From positions 1 through 12,934 of the forward strand of contig CAMNHM010000074.1 of the NCBI GenBank assembly GCA_946539475.1: a stretch of DNA of 12,934 bases, read 5' to 3'. The DNA is from an uncultured Prevotellaceae bacterium (GTDB lineage: Bacteria > Bacteroidota > Bacteroidia > Bacteroidales > Bacteroidaceae). The notes beneath the pieces were generated by a model. That model saw nothing but the letters and a program-made list of their open reading frames with translations. It had not been told where the DNA came from and did not search any database. Shown one piece after another: positions 4,217-12,030 of this stretch. Numbering within the stretch: position 1 is the first letter of the stretch; each line of letters begins with the position of its first letter. Both the position numbers and the translations under genes were made by a program.

Positions 4217-7186
4217 ATGATGAAAAAACTACTTATGACTGTCTGCGCAGTACTTGTAGCCAGCAGCTCCTTCGCGCTCAGCGTAGGCGAGTATGCTTAC
4301 AACCGACTGCAGAGACTGAAAATTACCGGCGAGAACATCGTCACCAACGGCAACTTCGCCAACGCCCGCGAAGGCTGGAAAGGCGCCGACGGAGATGTGG
4401 TGAGCGCCGAAGTGTGGGACTTTGTCGAGGGTGCAGGCCCCAACGGCGAGAACGTCCTGCAGACGACGGCTGCCACGGCAGGCATCGCCCTGTGCAACAG
4501 CTGGCGCCTGGAGGGTGGCACCTATGTGGTGAAGTACGACATCAAGGGTGAGACCACCAATGCCATCCGCTGCTCATCCGTAGGCGGCAACTATGGCGTG
4601 TTCTTCGTCAACAACGAAGGCTTGCTCTCCGTCGGCGACGGCTCGACGATTGTCACGAAGGAAGGCTACGGCTACAAGGACGAGTGGCAGACCATCGTCA
4701 ACTACTTCACCGCCGAGCAGGGACAGTACCTCAGCATGCACTTCGAGCAGCTGACCACGGGCACGATGATCACCAACATCGAGATCTACCCCGCCGTCGA
4801 GGTCTACGACATCCGCAACCTGCAGCGCAAGCTCGACTATGTCGACGTGCTCATCGGCAGCGGAGCCTTCACCGAGGACGTCTATTCCGAGGGTGGCACC
4901 AGCTTCATCGAGATGGTCGAGATGTTCCGTGAGTGGGTGAACAACAACGACCCCATGCTCGAGAGCATGGAGGAGGTGGCCGGCATGGTTGCTGAATTTG
5001 ACGCGACGATGCAGACCTTCCTCTATGCCAACTCCGGCGACCTGCTCAAGAACGAGAAGCGCTGGTCGAGCTACGGCGACACCCGTAAGGCCAATGACTG
5101 GGGCAACTGGCACGGCTCCGGCAGCCGCTGGTTCCACAAAAACAACGGCGGCAGCAACGTAATTACCAACGACGGCGACGAAATTGGACACCGCCTCCAG
5201 GGAGGCAACACGCCCGGTAAAGCCTGTATGCACTATACCGTGGTTCCCACCCGCGACGGCAAGATCCTCTTCTCGATGGACGTGCTGGGTCACTACATGT
5301 CCAGCACCAGCAACAGCTGGGGTAACTATATACCAGACTGGAACCGTGACTTCCGCGGTGTCACCTTCTATGGTGGCCGCGACACGCTGTGGACTGACGC
5401 AGAGGCCATCGAGGCTTCGCAGAACACGAAGATCGACTGCGGCGTCATCAGCAATCCCTACGCACAGAAGTTCACCGTCATCGTCGATGCCAAGGAAGGC
5501 GAGCCCCTCACCTTCGGTATCAGCTACATACCCGATCCGGAGGTGACCAGCAAGTTTGGCTCCAACGTGAACATCGCCAACCCGGAGCTTCGCTTCCTCG
5601 GCATTTCACAGCAGCAGCTTGACTACGAGCAGGAGCTTGTCGACATCACTACACAGCAGACAGAGCTGGCTGCACGCATCCCCACTGCCAAGGAGAAAGT
5701 GGCAAGGACCAAGGCCGACGGATTCCCCTGGGGACACGACGAGCTGAATGCCGCCATCGAGGAAGCTGAGGCCGTGCTCGCTACGTCCTATACAATGATG
5801 AAGGACGGAGAGGTGGTCGATCAGGATGCCATCAGGGAACTGCTCTTCACCGAGGGCAGCACCAAGGAGAGCGCTGCTCTGCTGGCCAGCGTGAATGCCA
5901 TCAAGAGGGCGTGGGAGGCCTTCGAGAGCCTGAACGCCAGCTACACCAACCTGCAGACCATCGTGGCCGATGCCCAGACAATGCTCGACGGACACGTGGG
6001 CAAGGGCGATGCCACTCGCCGTGCTACCCTCGAGACGCTCGTTGCCGAGGCCAAGGCCATGATCGAGGCTACCGGTGCTGAGAGCGAGAAGGAAGCCTTC
6101 GATGCCAAGTATGCCGAGATTGCCGACGCTATGGCTGAGTACTTCAACACCTACACCAACTACTTCGAGCCCTCGCCGCAGACCATGCAGAGCCCGAATC
6201 CCGAGACTGGCAGCGCTGCAGGATGGACCTTCACGGAGAACGTCTCTGGCAAGGAGAACTTCAAGCGCGCTACACAAGGCTCAGGCTGGCGTGCCGGCTA
6301 CTACACCGCCGTATGGCGCGGCAACTCCGCATCGCCGCAGAGCAAGACCGTGCAGGTGAAGACCATCACCGACCCCGGTGTCTACAGCTTCATGGCCAAT
6401 GGCTACGCTACCAACGAGTACTACTCGCAACACCTCGGTATGGCAACCATCATCGAGGCTGACCCCGAGAACGGCATCCCTGCCGACACCATCTTCAACA
6501 AGTCGGAGGTGAAGTTCTTCTTCGGACTCAACGGCGCACCTGACAGCGTCCGCGTCATCAGCCGTCTGCGTCTGGCAACGGGTGGCTCGAACGATGGACC
6601 AGGCTCAGCCCTCGCTTCCTTCGGATATGATGCTTGCCAGTATGTCGTCTACTACGTGAAGACCGGCAACGAGCCCGTCGAGGTAGAGTTCGGTATGAGC
6701 AGCGTCGGACAGATCGATAAGGCTGGTGCCAACACTTACGGCTTCGGCGACACCGAGCTGTGGTACTACGGCAACGAGGCCAACTTCCGCACCGACATGA
6801 TTGGCGACATGACCAAGCGCATTGCCGCCTGCCAGGAGAAGCTCGAGAAGACCTATGTCATCGACGAGGAGACGGGCGAGAAGGTCGCTCCCGAGGGCTA
6901 CGCTCTCTGGGTATCGCGCATGGAGCGCCGTCTGGTGGATGCCGTCGAGGCTCTGAAGCACACCGACACCATCGAGGAGCTTACCGACCTGAACAACGCC
7001 GTCTTCTTCATCGAGGAGATTGCTGCCAAGCTGCCTAGCGGCCAGGAGGATGCTATTGAGGGTGTCACCGTCAAGAGCGACGTCCGCAGCCACGGCATCT
7101 ACAACCTCCAGGGTGTGAAGATGAACAGTGAGAACCTGCCCGCAGGCCTCTACATCATCAATGGCAAGAAGGTCGTGATTCAGTGA
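4217..7186 (+). CDS. Large secreted protein with three beta-sandwich-like modules and helical spacers, function unknown
   Basis: I do not recognise this 989-aa protein. Visible layout: signal peptide (1-20, cut after SFA); a carbohydrate-binding-module-like segment from about residue 38 (NIVTNGNFANAREGWKG, the NGxF...GW opening common in jelly-roll binding modules); a helical spacer about 197-265; a second Trp/Gly-rich beta segment about 271-455; a long Ala/Glu-rich helical region about 460-648, like FIVAR or coiled-coil spacers; a third beta segment about 655-855 (AAGWTF, GYYTAVWRG, YSFMANGYATN); a short helical region about 860-945; and a C-terminal tail, GIYNLQGVKM...LPAGLYIINGKKVVIQ. The tail resembles type IX secretion sorting motifs and is common on Prevotella secreted proteins. 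There is no catalytic motif I can name. A surface or secreted glycan-binding scaffold is a guess from this layout. It is monocistronic and flanked on both sides by 22-bp repeat arrays. Confidence 0.85.
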   Translation: MMKKLLMTVCAVLVASSSFALSVGEYAYNRLQRLKITGENIVTNGNFANAREGWKGADGDVVSAEVWDFVEGAGPNGENVLQTTAATAGIALCNSWRLEGGTYVVKYDIKGETTNAIRCSSVGGNYGVFFVNNEGLLSVGDGSTIVTKEGYGYKDEWQTIVNYFTAEQGQYLSMHFEQLTTGTMITNIEIYPAVEVYDIRNLQRKLDYVDVLIGSGAFTEDVYSEGGTSFIEMVEMFREWVNNNDPMLESMEEVAGMVAEFDATMQTFLYANSGDLLKNEKRWSSYGDTRKANDWGNWHGSGSRWFHKNNGGSNVITNDGDEIGHRLQGGNTPGKACMHYTVVPTRDGKILFSMDVLGHYMSSTSNSWGNYIPDWNRDFRGVTFYGGRDTLWTDAEAIEASQNTKIDCGVISNPYAQKFTVIVDAKEGEPLTFGISYIPDPEVTSKFGSNVNIANPELRFLGISQQQLDYEQELVDITTQQTELAARIPTAKEKVARTKADGFPWGHDELNAAIEEAEAVLATSYTMMKDGEVVDQDAIRELLFTEGSTKESAALLASVNAIKRAWEAFESLNASYTNLQTIVADAQTMLDGHVGKGDATRRATLETLVAEAKAMIEATGAESEKEAFDAKYAEIADAMAEYFNTYTNYFEPSPQTMQSPNPETGSAAGWTFTENVSGKENFKRATQGSGWRAGYYTAVWRGNSASPQSKTVQVKTITDPGVYSFMANGYATNEYYSQHLGMATIIEADPENGIPADTIFNKSEVKFFFGLNGAPDSVRVISRLRLATGGSNDGPGSALASFGYDACQYVVYYVKTGNEPVEVEFGMSSVGQIDKAGANTYGFGDTELWYYGNEANFRTDMIGDMTKRIAACQEKLEKTYVIDEETGEKVAPEGYALWVSRMERRLVDAVEALKHTDTIEELTDLNNAVFFIEEIAAKLPSGQEDAIEGVTVKSDVRSHGIYNLQGVKMNSENLPAGLYIINGKKVVIQ

Positions 7187-7188
7187 GC

Positions 7189-7244
7189 GACGAACCGAGC
7201 TTGCTCGAGTTCGTCCGAACGTGAACGAGCTCGAGCGAAAGCTC
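7189..7244 (+). other. Cluster of overlapping hairpins just after the 989-aa gene
   Basis: Beginning 3 nt after the stop codon, 7189-7200 pairs with 7203-7215 (12 bp with one bulged A). The right arm 7203-7214 can instead pair with 7225-7236 (11 of 12 positions). GAGC (7233-7236) can also close a GAAA tetraloop with GCTC (7241-7244). The three structures are mutually exclusive. They may protect the 3' end or help termination. Confidence 0.6.
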
Positions 7245-7291
7245 AAGTATCTTGTGAAGTAAAAACGCTTTTTATACCATAACTAATCGTA

Positions 7292-7323
7292 GTGGGTAGC
7301 GCCTCCGAGAAGGTGCTACCCAC
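7292..7323 (+). terminator. Probable transcription terminator hairpin of the 989-aa gene
   Basis: GTGGGTAGCGCCT and AGGTGCTACCCAC form a 13-bp stem with one G-U pair and a 6-nt loop, followed by ATTCTTTAT. It is the strongest simple hairpin after the gene. The U-tract is weak, as is usual in Bacteroidota. Coordinates could be off by one. Confidence 0.6.
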
Positions 7324-7376
7324 ATTCTTTATCCCTGCTGCCAGCTTGCGGCTACGCGAAATGGATTACTGGAAAC

Positions 7377-7518
7377 TATGCTACTTGCGACAGCAAACCA
7401 TACTACTTGCGGCAGCAAACTATACTACTTGCGGCAGCAAACTATACTACTTGCGGCAGCAAACTATGCTTCTTACGGCAGCGAAGTTTGCTTCTTACGG
7501 CAGCGAAGTTTGCTTCGG
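7377..7518. repeat. Tandem array of 22-bp repeats (six and a half units)
   Basis: Units start at 7377, 7399, 7421, 7443, 7465 and 7487, with a partial copy at 7509-7518. Units 1-4 are TATACTACTTGCGGCAGC-type; units 5-6 are a diverged TTTGCTTCTTACGGCAGCG type. Each has weak dyad symmetry (TTGC/GCAA in the first type, CTTC/GAAG in the second). Open frames across it are only the repeat read as codons; 22 bp is not a multiple of three, so I do not call it a gene. Confidence 0.9.
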
Positions 7519-7555
7519 AGTGCGCCCCGATTTCCTTCACTGACTTTCTGAGAAT

Positions 7556-7711
7556 GGTTACAGGTTACAGTTGTAACCATGTACCCTTTTTCCTGTAACC
7601 GCAGCATCATTTATCGCATAAGCATTTGTTGGTCATGCAGTTACCGACAACGATTACACATTCTTTCTCCTCTGCGGTTACATGGTTACAACTGTAACTG
7701 TAACCGTAACC
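7556..7711. repeat. Large inverted repeat with a 14-nt insertion in one arm
   Basis: The right arm 7672-7698 is the exact reverse complement of 7564-7583 joined to 7598-7604. The left arm therefore equals the right arm plus a 14-nt insertion (7584-7597) that ends in GTA like the preceding bases. GGTTACA heptamers sit at 7556 and 7563, and TGTAAC-type repeats extend to 7711. The central part (7605-7671) has no gene. Confidence 0.8.
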
Positions 7712-7732
7712 ATCCAGTGTCGGGCTCGGCCG

Positions 7733-8051
7733 CTATTGCTTCTCGCGGCTGAGGATGTTCTTCAGTGCCGATCCGAAGATAATGTACTGGGTGTTGCCGG
7801 CTATCGTACCCTCGTTCTGCCCCCAGAGGAAAGGCCAGTCGTCGAAGTTCTCGCCAGCCCGATGGGCACTCCGTAGGGGTTGATGGTGGTGAGGCTGTCG
7901 ACGTAGCGGGCATATTGCTCAACGTAGGGTCGCAGCCGCTGCTGGTAGGCCTGGTCCATATATGGCACTGCGTCGAGTGCTGTCTGCATCGTGCCTATGG
8001 CGTTACGGTCGTGGCTGCCATGATGGCCAGTGTAAGGAAAGTCTTTTTCAT
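7733..8051 (-). pseudogene. Relic of a secreted hydrolase: signal peptide joined out of frame to a C-terminal piece
   Basis: The minus strand from 8051 reads MKKTFLTLAIMAATT, a good signal peptide start, then VTP and a stop codon. In another frame of the same stretch, SHDRNAIGTMQTALDAVPY continues through YVEQYARYVDSL and NPYGVPIG to about 7859. After a further frame change, GENFDDWPFLWGQNEG and IIFGSALKNILS run to a stop at 7733. The pieces look like the two ends of one enzyme with most of the body deleted. The C-terminal part resembles the last helices of (alpha/alpha)6-barrel glycosidases such as GH9 (NPYGVPI), but I am unsure of the family. At least two frame changes and the loss of the catalytic body make it non-functional. 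A -7 box remains at 8101-8108. Confidence 0.65.
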
Positions 8052-8100
8052 ATCTTGTTTTTGTATTACTCGGTGCGACATGCTGATGTGATTCTGCTTG

Positions 8101-8108
8101 CAAAATTA
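8101..8108 (-). promoter_or_regulatory. -7 box upstream of the hydrolase relic
   Basis: TAATTTTG on the minus strand fits TAnnTTTG, 49 nt before the relic start codon. No convincing TTTG is seen at the -33 position, so the promoter may also be decayed. It is divergent from the GH115 promoter. Confidence 0.45.
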
Positions 8109-8147
8109 CTAAAAAAGGCATCGTATGACATTGTTTTTTGTTTCAGA

Positions 8148-8179
8148 TTTTGTTTAATATGTTTTTTTTCGTACCTTTG
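8148..8179 (+). promoter_or_regulatory. Promoter of the GH115 gene
   Basis: TTTTG (8148-8152) is followed after 19 bp by TACCTTTG (8172-8179). The leader to the ATG at 8233 is about 47 nt. Confidence 0.8.
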
Positions 8180-8232
8180 TCGCCATAATCATACAAACTG
8201 CTACTTTCTAAAAGACAAAATCCTACACGACA

Positions 8233-10605
8233 ATGAACACGAGACACCTCCTCACGCTACTACTGATGCTGACCCTCACCAGAGGGCTGGCAAGTGCTGA
8301 CATCATCCATTGGTACGACGGCGAGCATCCTGTCACCTACCAGGTGGTGGGGAAGGCCGATCCTGTAGTGATGCAGGCGTTGCGGATGTTCCGCAGCGAC
8401 ATGGAACTGGTGACGGGAAAGGTGCCCGTCGAGTCGAAGGACGCCACCATCCAGATCGTTCAGGGCCGAGGCAGCGACGACGGCTTCCGCCTGAGCGTCA
8501 ACAGTCAAGGTAAAATCCTCGTCGAGGGTCACAATGCCCGCGGCACGGCCTACGGCCTGCTGGAGCTGAGCCGCATGGCAGGCGTGTCGCCTTGGGTGTG
8601 GTGGGGTGACGTGGAGCCAGACAGCCGGTCGCGCCTGACCATCAGCAGCGACTTCGTGATGGAGCACGTGCCGTCGGTAGCGTATCGCGGCATCTTCATC
8701 AACGACGAGGACTGGTCGATCCGCCAATGGTCGACAACGACGTTCGAGCCCGGGCAGCCCATGGGCCCCAAGACCTACAAGGCGCTGTTCGAGCTGCTGC
8801 TCCGCCTTCGCGCCAACACCATCTGGCCGGCCATGCACGAGGGCACGCCGGGCTTCTTCACCGTCGCCGGCAACAAGGCGATGGCCGACTCCTTCGCCAT
8901 CGTCATCGGCACCTCGCACTGCGAGCCCCTGCTTCGCAACAACGTCGCTGAGTGGGACGTGAAGCAGCGCGGACCCTACAACTACATCACCAACCGCCGT
9001 CAGGTGCAGCAATACTGGACGGAGCGGCTGAAAGAGGTACGTGGCAGCGAGGAGCTCTTCACGCTGGGCATGCGTGGCATCCACGACGGCTCGATGGAAG
9101 GCGTGAAGACGCCTGAGGAGAAGCTCAACGGGCTGCAGCAGGTGATCGACGACCAGCGGGAGCTGCTCCGCAAGTATTATAACAAGAAGGTGGAGCAGGT
9201 GCCACAGGTGTTCATACCCTACAAGGAGGTGCTCGAGATCATGGAGAGCGGACTCCGCGTGCCCGACGACGTGACGCTGATGTGGTGCGACGACAACTAC
9301 GGCTATCTGACGCGCCTGCCCGACGCCTTGCAGCAGCAGCGGCGGGGAGGCGGCGGCGTCTACTATCACCTGAGCTACTGGGGGCGTCCGCACGACCACC
9401 TGTGGCTGACCACCACACAGCCCGGCCTGATCTACCACGAGATGAAGACCGCCTACGACCACAACTGCCGGCGCCTGTGGATTGCCAATGTACACGACCC
9501 CAAGGTGGCTGCCTACGACCTGGAGCTCTTCCTCGACATGGCATGGGACATCACCCTCGCACCCCGCCCCTACTCTCCGCTGCCAAAGCGTGGGAACGAC
9601 GTCGAGAGTCATCTTGAGCGCTGGCTCATCACGCAGTTCGGAGGCATCGTGGGAAGCGCCGTCGCCCCCGTCATGAAGGAGTTCTACCGCCTGAATGCCA
9701 TCCGCAAGCCAGAGTTCATGGGATGGACGCAGGTGGAGCTCGACAAGAAGAAATATCCGGGTGGCAAGTCGCTGCCCACGACCACGGAGTTCTCGCTCAC
9801 CGAGGCCTATCAGCGGATGGCTGACTTTGCCAAGATGGAGGCGACGGTCAACGTCTATGCCGACATGGTCCGTAGCCATCGTAAAGACGCCTACTTCGCC
9901 CACGTCCTCTATCCTGTCCAGGCAGCTGCCGCCATGACCCGCAAGATGCTCTCGCGCGACAAGGAGCAGAGCCGGAAGGCCTACCAGCAGATACAGGTGC
10001 TGACGCAAGCCTACGACATCCTCAACGGCGGCAAGTGGCGCGGGCTCATGTCGGCGGCCCCACGTGCCTTGCCCGTCTTCGGCGATGTGTCTACAGCGCT
10101 GCCGTCGCACCCCTCCATAGGCCGCATCATCGACAGTCGCAATGCCTCCGACTTCGACCAGGTTCTCCCGGCAGCCGGGGTGTCGGCCGGTGACGCCCAC
10201 ACCGTCGTGCCCATGCTGGGGCACTCGATGCAAGCGGTGGCGCTGACGAAGGGGACGTCGGTAGAATATCGCTTCAAGACGGACGCTGAGGGCGACGCCA
10301 CGCTCTATGCCGCCTTGATTCCCACACAGCCCAGCGACCGCGGCGACCTGCGCTTCAGCGTGAGCATCGACGGCGGACAACCCACGGTCATCTCGCTGAA
10401 GGAGCCTTTCCGCTCAGAGCAGTGGAAGCTGAACGTGCTGCGTGGTCAGGCGCTCAAGAAGGTGCCCATCAGCCTGAAGAAGGTAGCTGGCGGCGAGCAC
10501 AGGCTCGAAATCAAGGCCCTCGACGACCACATCGTCCTCGACCAGTGGATGATCTACCAAGGCAATGAGTACAAGGCCTACGAGATTCCTATCAGGAGGC
10601 ACTAG
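8233..10605 (+). CDS. Secreted GH115 alpha-glucuronidase
   Basis: A 790-aa protein with a signal peptide (about 1-21, cut near LASA). GH115 enzymes remove glucuronic acid or 4-O-methyl-glucuronic acid side chains from glucuronoxylan, including internal residues. Features fitting the family are an N-terminal domain with NARGTAYGLLELSRMAGVSPW, the barrel start VAYRGIFINDEDW, LRLRANTIWPAMHEG, GTSHCEPLLRNN (from residue 226), TLGMRGIHDGSM, MWCDDNYGYLTRLP (from 350), YYHLSYWGRP (377-386) and a C-terminal beta domain ending in LDQWMIYQGNEYKAYEIPI. The Trp, Asp and Asn cluster around 351-355 lies in the conserved active-site region of the family. Length is at the short side for GH115 but no domain is obviously lost. 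It has its own promoter, stands alone and ends convergently with the MFS gene. It probably works with the GH43-like and esterase genes on xylan. Confidence 0.9.
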   Translation: MNTRHLLTLLLMLTLTRGLASADIIHWYDGEHPVTYQVVGKADPVVMQALRMFRSDMELVTGKVPVESKDATIQIVQGRGSDDGFRLSVNSQGKILVEGHNARGTAYGLLELSRMAGVSPWVWWGDVEPDSRSRLTISSDFVMEHVPSVAYRGIFINDEDWSIRQWSTTTFEPGQPMGPKTYKALFELLLRLRANTIWPAMHEGTPGFFTVAGNKAMADSFAIVIGTSHCEPLLRNNVAEWDVKQRGPYNYITNRRQVQQYWTERLKEVRGSEELFTLGMRGIHDGSMEGVKTPEEKLNGLQQVIDDQRELLRKYYNKKVEQVPQVFIPYKEVLEIMESGLRVPDDVTLMWCDDNYGYLTRLPDALQQQRRGGGGVYYHLSYWGRPHDHLWLTTTQPGLIYHEMKTAYDHNCRRLWIANVHDPKVAAYDLELFLDMAWDITLAPRPYSPLPKRGNDVESHLERWLITQFGGIVGSAVAPVMKEFYRLNAIRKPEFMGWTQVELDKKKYPGGKSLPTTTEFSLTEAYQRMADFAKMEATVNVYADMVRSHRKDAYFAHVLYPVQAAAAMTRKMLSRDKEQSRKAYQQIQVLTQAYDILNGGKWRGLMSAAPRALPVFGDVSTALPSHPSIGRIIDSRNASDFDQVLPAAGVSAGDAHTVVPMLGHSMQAVALTKGTSVEYRFKTDAEGDATLYAALIPTQPSDRGDLRFSVSIDGGQPTVISLKEPFRSEQWKLNVLRGQALKKVPISLKKVAGGEHRLEIKALDDHIVLDQWMIYQGNEYKAYEIPIRRH

Positions 10606-10640
10606 GAAAGCCTAGGAGGTCCTAGGTATTCCTAGGAAAG
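10601..10640. repeat. 10-bp CCTAGG repeat at a convergent gene junction
   Basis: CCTAGG occurs at 10611, 10621 and 10631, exactly 10 bp apart. A fourth, diverged copy (ACTAGG at 10601) contains the TAG stop of the GH115 gene. CCTAGGA and TCCTAGG (10611-10617 and 10620-10626) form a hairpin extended by AGGA/TCCT. It fills the 37 bp between two convergent genes and could end transcription from both sides, though no U-tract follows. Confidence 0.8.
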
Positions 10641-10642
10641 CG

Positions 10643-11935
10643 TCACCTCACCGTTGCATTGAGGTTTCTCTCCAGGAAGAAGGTGCGCGTGCGCAGGAAG
10701 AACGTCGCAACGCCCAAGGCATTGACGGCGGCCACCGTCCAGAAGGCGGCGCCATAGCCCAAATGCTCAGCGACGACGCCTCCCAGGAGGATGCCCAGCC
10801 CCATGCCGATGTCCCACGAGACGAGGATGGTGGAGTTGGCAGTCCCTCGCTGGCTGTTGGGAGCCACGCAGATGGTCATGTTCTGGAAAGCAGGCCACAT
10901 GTGGCCGTTGCCCAGTCCTATGAGCAGGGCAGAGCCGTAGTAGCCGAGGAAGGTGAGCGGTGCAGAGTGAAACGAGAGCAGCGCCTCCAGCGTAGGCACG
11001 AATATAAATAATGTGTAGCCCACGAGCGAGATGACCATTCCCTCGGCGGCATTGTGGGTCAGCCGTCCCCGACGCAACGCCCGCGCCCCTTGCAGCCGAC
11101 TGAGCATCAGCCCGATGGAGCAGATCATGAAGTAGGTGCCCGTGCCGCCGGTGATGCCCAGCGTCTCCTTGCCATAGATGGCCAGATAGTTGCTTAGTAC
11201 GCCAAAGCAGAAGCCGAAGGCCACCATGTTGACCCCTAGCAGCCAGCCGCGAAGGAGGAAGAAGCGGTCGAAGGAGAGCGCTGGCGTCTTTCCTGAGGTC
11301 CGAGGAGCCGACTTTGCAATTGCAGCAGCCCCTGCCTCGGCGGCAGCACTAGCCTCACTCATCCTACTACCCGGCAGCCTGACGGTTGCGTCGATTGCCC
11401 ATCCTCCGAAAGCGACGGCCAGGGCAAGCCAGAACAGCAAGTCGAAGCTGCCCGACAGCTGATATAGCCAGATGCCGATGGTGGGAGCGAGCGCCATGGC
11501 GAGATTGTTGCTCAGCCCGTAATAGCCAATGCCCTCCGTGCGGCGACTCGAAGGCAGCACGTCGATAGCGACGGTCGAGTTTGCCACCGTCAGCGCTCCG
11601 AAGGGACCTCCATGCAGCGTGCGCACAATGGTGAAGACGAGCAGTGTGGAGGCTGCCAGATAACCTGCGAAAAAGATGGCAAAGGAGGCAAAGCTCACCA
11701 TCAGTACCATCTTCCTGGGAAAGGAATCGACGAGGAACCCACTAAACGGACGTAGCACGAGTGCCGTGATGGTATAGCCCGAGAGCACCAGGCCAATGAT
11801 GTCTTTCGTAGCGCCAAAGTGCTCGCTCAGATAGAGCGGCAGCAGCGGTGTAAGGACGTAGAAGGCGAAGAACAGCATGAAGTTTGCGATCATCACCTTA
11901 CAGTAGTTGACATTCCATAGACGCTCTTTCTGCAT
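10643..11935 (-). CDS. MFS transporter (12-TM efflux or sugar permease type)
   Basis: A 430-aa inner-membrane protein from the ATG at 11935. The -7 box at 11944-11951 excludes the start 33 nt further upstream. About twelve hydrophobic segments are visible. The motif-A loop between segments 2 and 3 reads GFLVDSFPRK, and RTLHGGPFGALTVANS follows. The N-terminus LWNVNYCKVMIANFMLFFAFY is typical of Bacteroidota MFS members in the broad drug/sugar efflux group. The central cytoplasmic loop (about 190-220) holds an Ala/Ser-rich stretch (SEASAAAEAGAAAIAKSA) that looks like low-complexity expansion. The substrate cannot be read from sequence; uptake or export of oligosaccharide breakdown products would suit the neighbourhood but is not shown. 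The gene is divergent from the esterase gene. Confidence 0.85.
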   Translation of the reverse strand: MQKERLWNVNYCKVMIANFMLFFAFYVLTPLLPLYLSEHFGATKDIIGLVLSGYTITALVLRPFSGFLVDSFPRKMVLMVSFASFAIFFAGYLAASTLLVFTIVRTLHGGPFGALTVANSTVAIDVLPSSRRTEGIGYYGLSNNLAMALAPTIGIWLYQLSGSFDLLFWLALAVAFGGWAIDATVRLPGSRMSEASAAAEAGAAAIAKSAPRTSGKTPALSFDRFFLLRGWLLGVNMVAFGFCFGVLSNYLAIYGKETLGITGGTGTYFMICSIGLMLSRLQGARALRRGRLTHNAAEGMVISLVGYTLFIFVPTLEALLSFHSAPLTFLGYYGSALLIGLGNGHMWPAFQNMTICVAPNSQRGTANSTILVSWDIGMGLGILLGGVVAEHLGYGAAFWTVAAVNALGVATFFLRTRTFFLERNLNATVR

Positions 11936-11943
11936 TGCGGCTG

Positions 11944-11951
11944 CAAAGGTA
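11944..11951 (-). promoter_or_regulatory. -7 box of the MFS gene
   Basis: TACCTTTG on the minus strand, 8 nt before the ATG at 11935, so the transcript would be nearly leaderless. No good TTTG is found 19-21 bp upstream. Confidence 0.55.
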
Positions 11952-11997
11952 CAAAAATTTATCGGCATTTTTGATGCAATATTCGCAATATTTTTCG

Positions 11998-12005
11998 TAC
12001 CTTTG
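11998..12005 (+). promoter_or_regulatory. -7 box of the esterase gene
   Basis: TACCTTTG, 25 nt before the ATG at 12031. The nearest TTTTTG (11968-11973) is 24 bp away, longer than the usual spacing, so an activator may be needed. The facing MFS -7 box is 46 bp away. Confidence 0.6.
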
Positions 12006-12030
12006 CACCATCATTAACAACGAAAGACTT

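Noticed and set aside
7292..7543. An 83-codon open frame with repeated LRQQT / LLAAA-like peptides
   Set aside because: It is the 22-bp tandem array read as codons, begins at a GTG inside the terminator stem, lacks a promoter, and a 22-bp unit shifts frame at every copy.
8260..10380. A long (706-codon) minus-strand open frame inside the GH115 gene
   Set aside because: It is a shadow of the G+C-rich GH115 coding sequence: composition is Val/His/Ala/Leu-rich with no motif, while the plus frame has clear family motifs, a signal peptide and a promoter.
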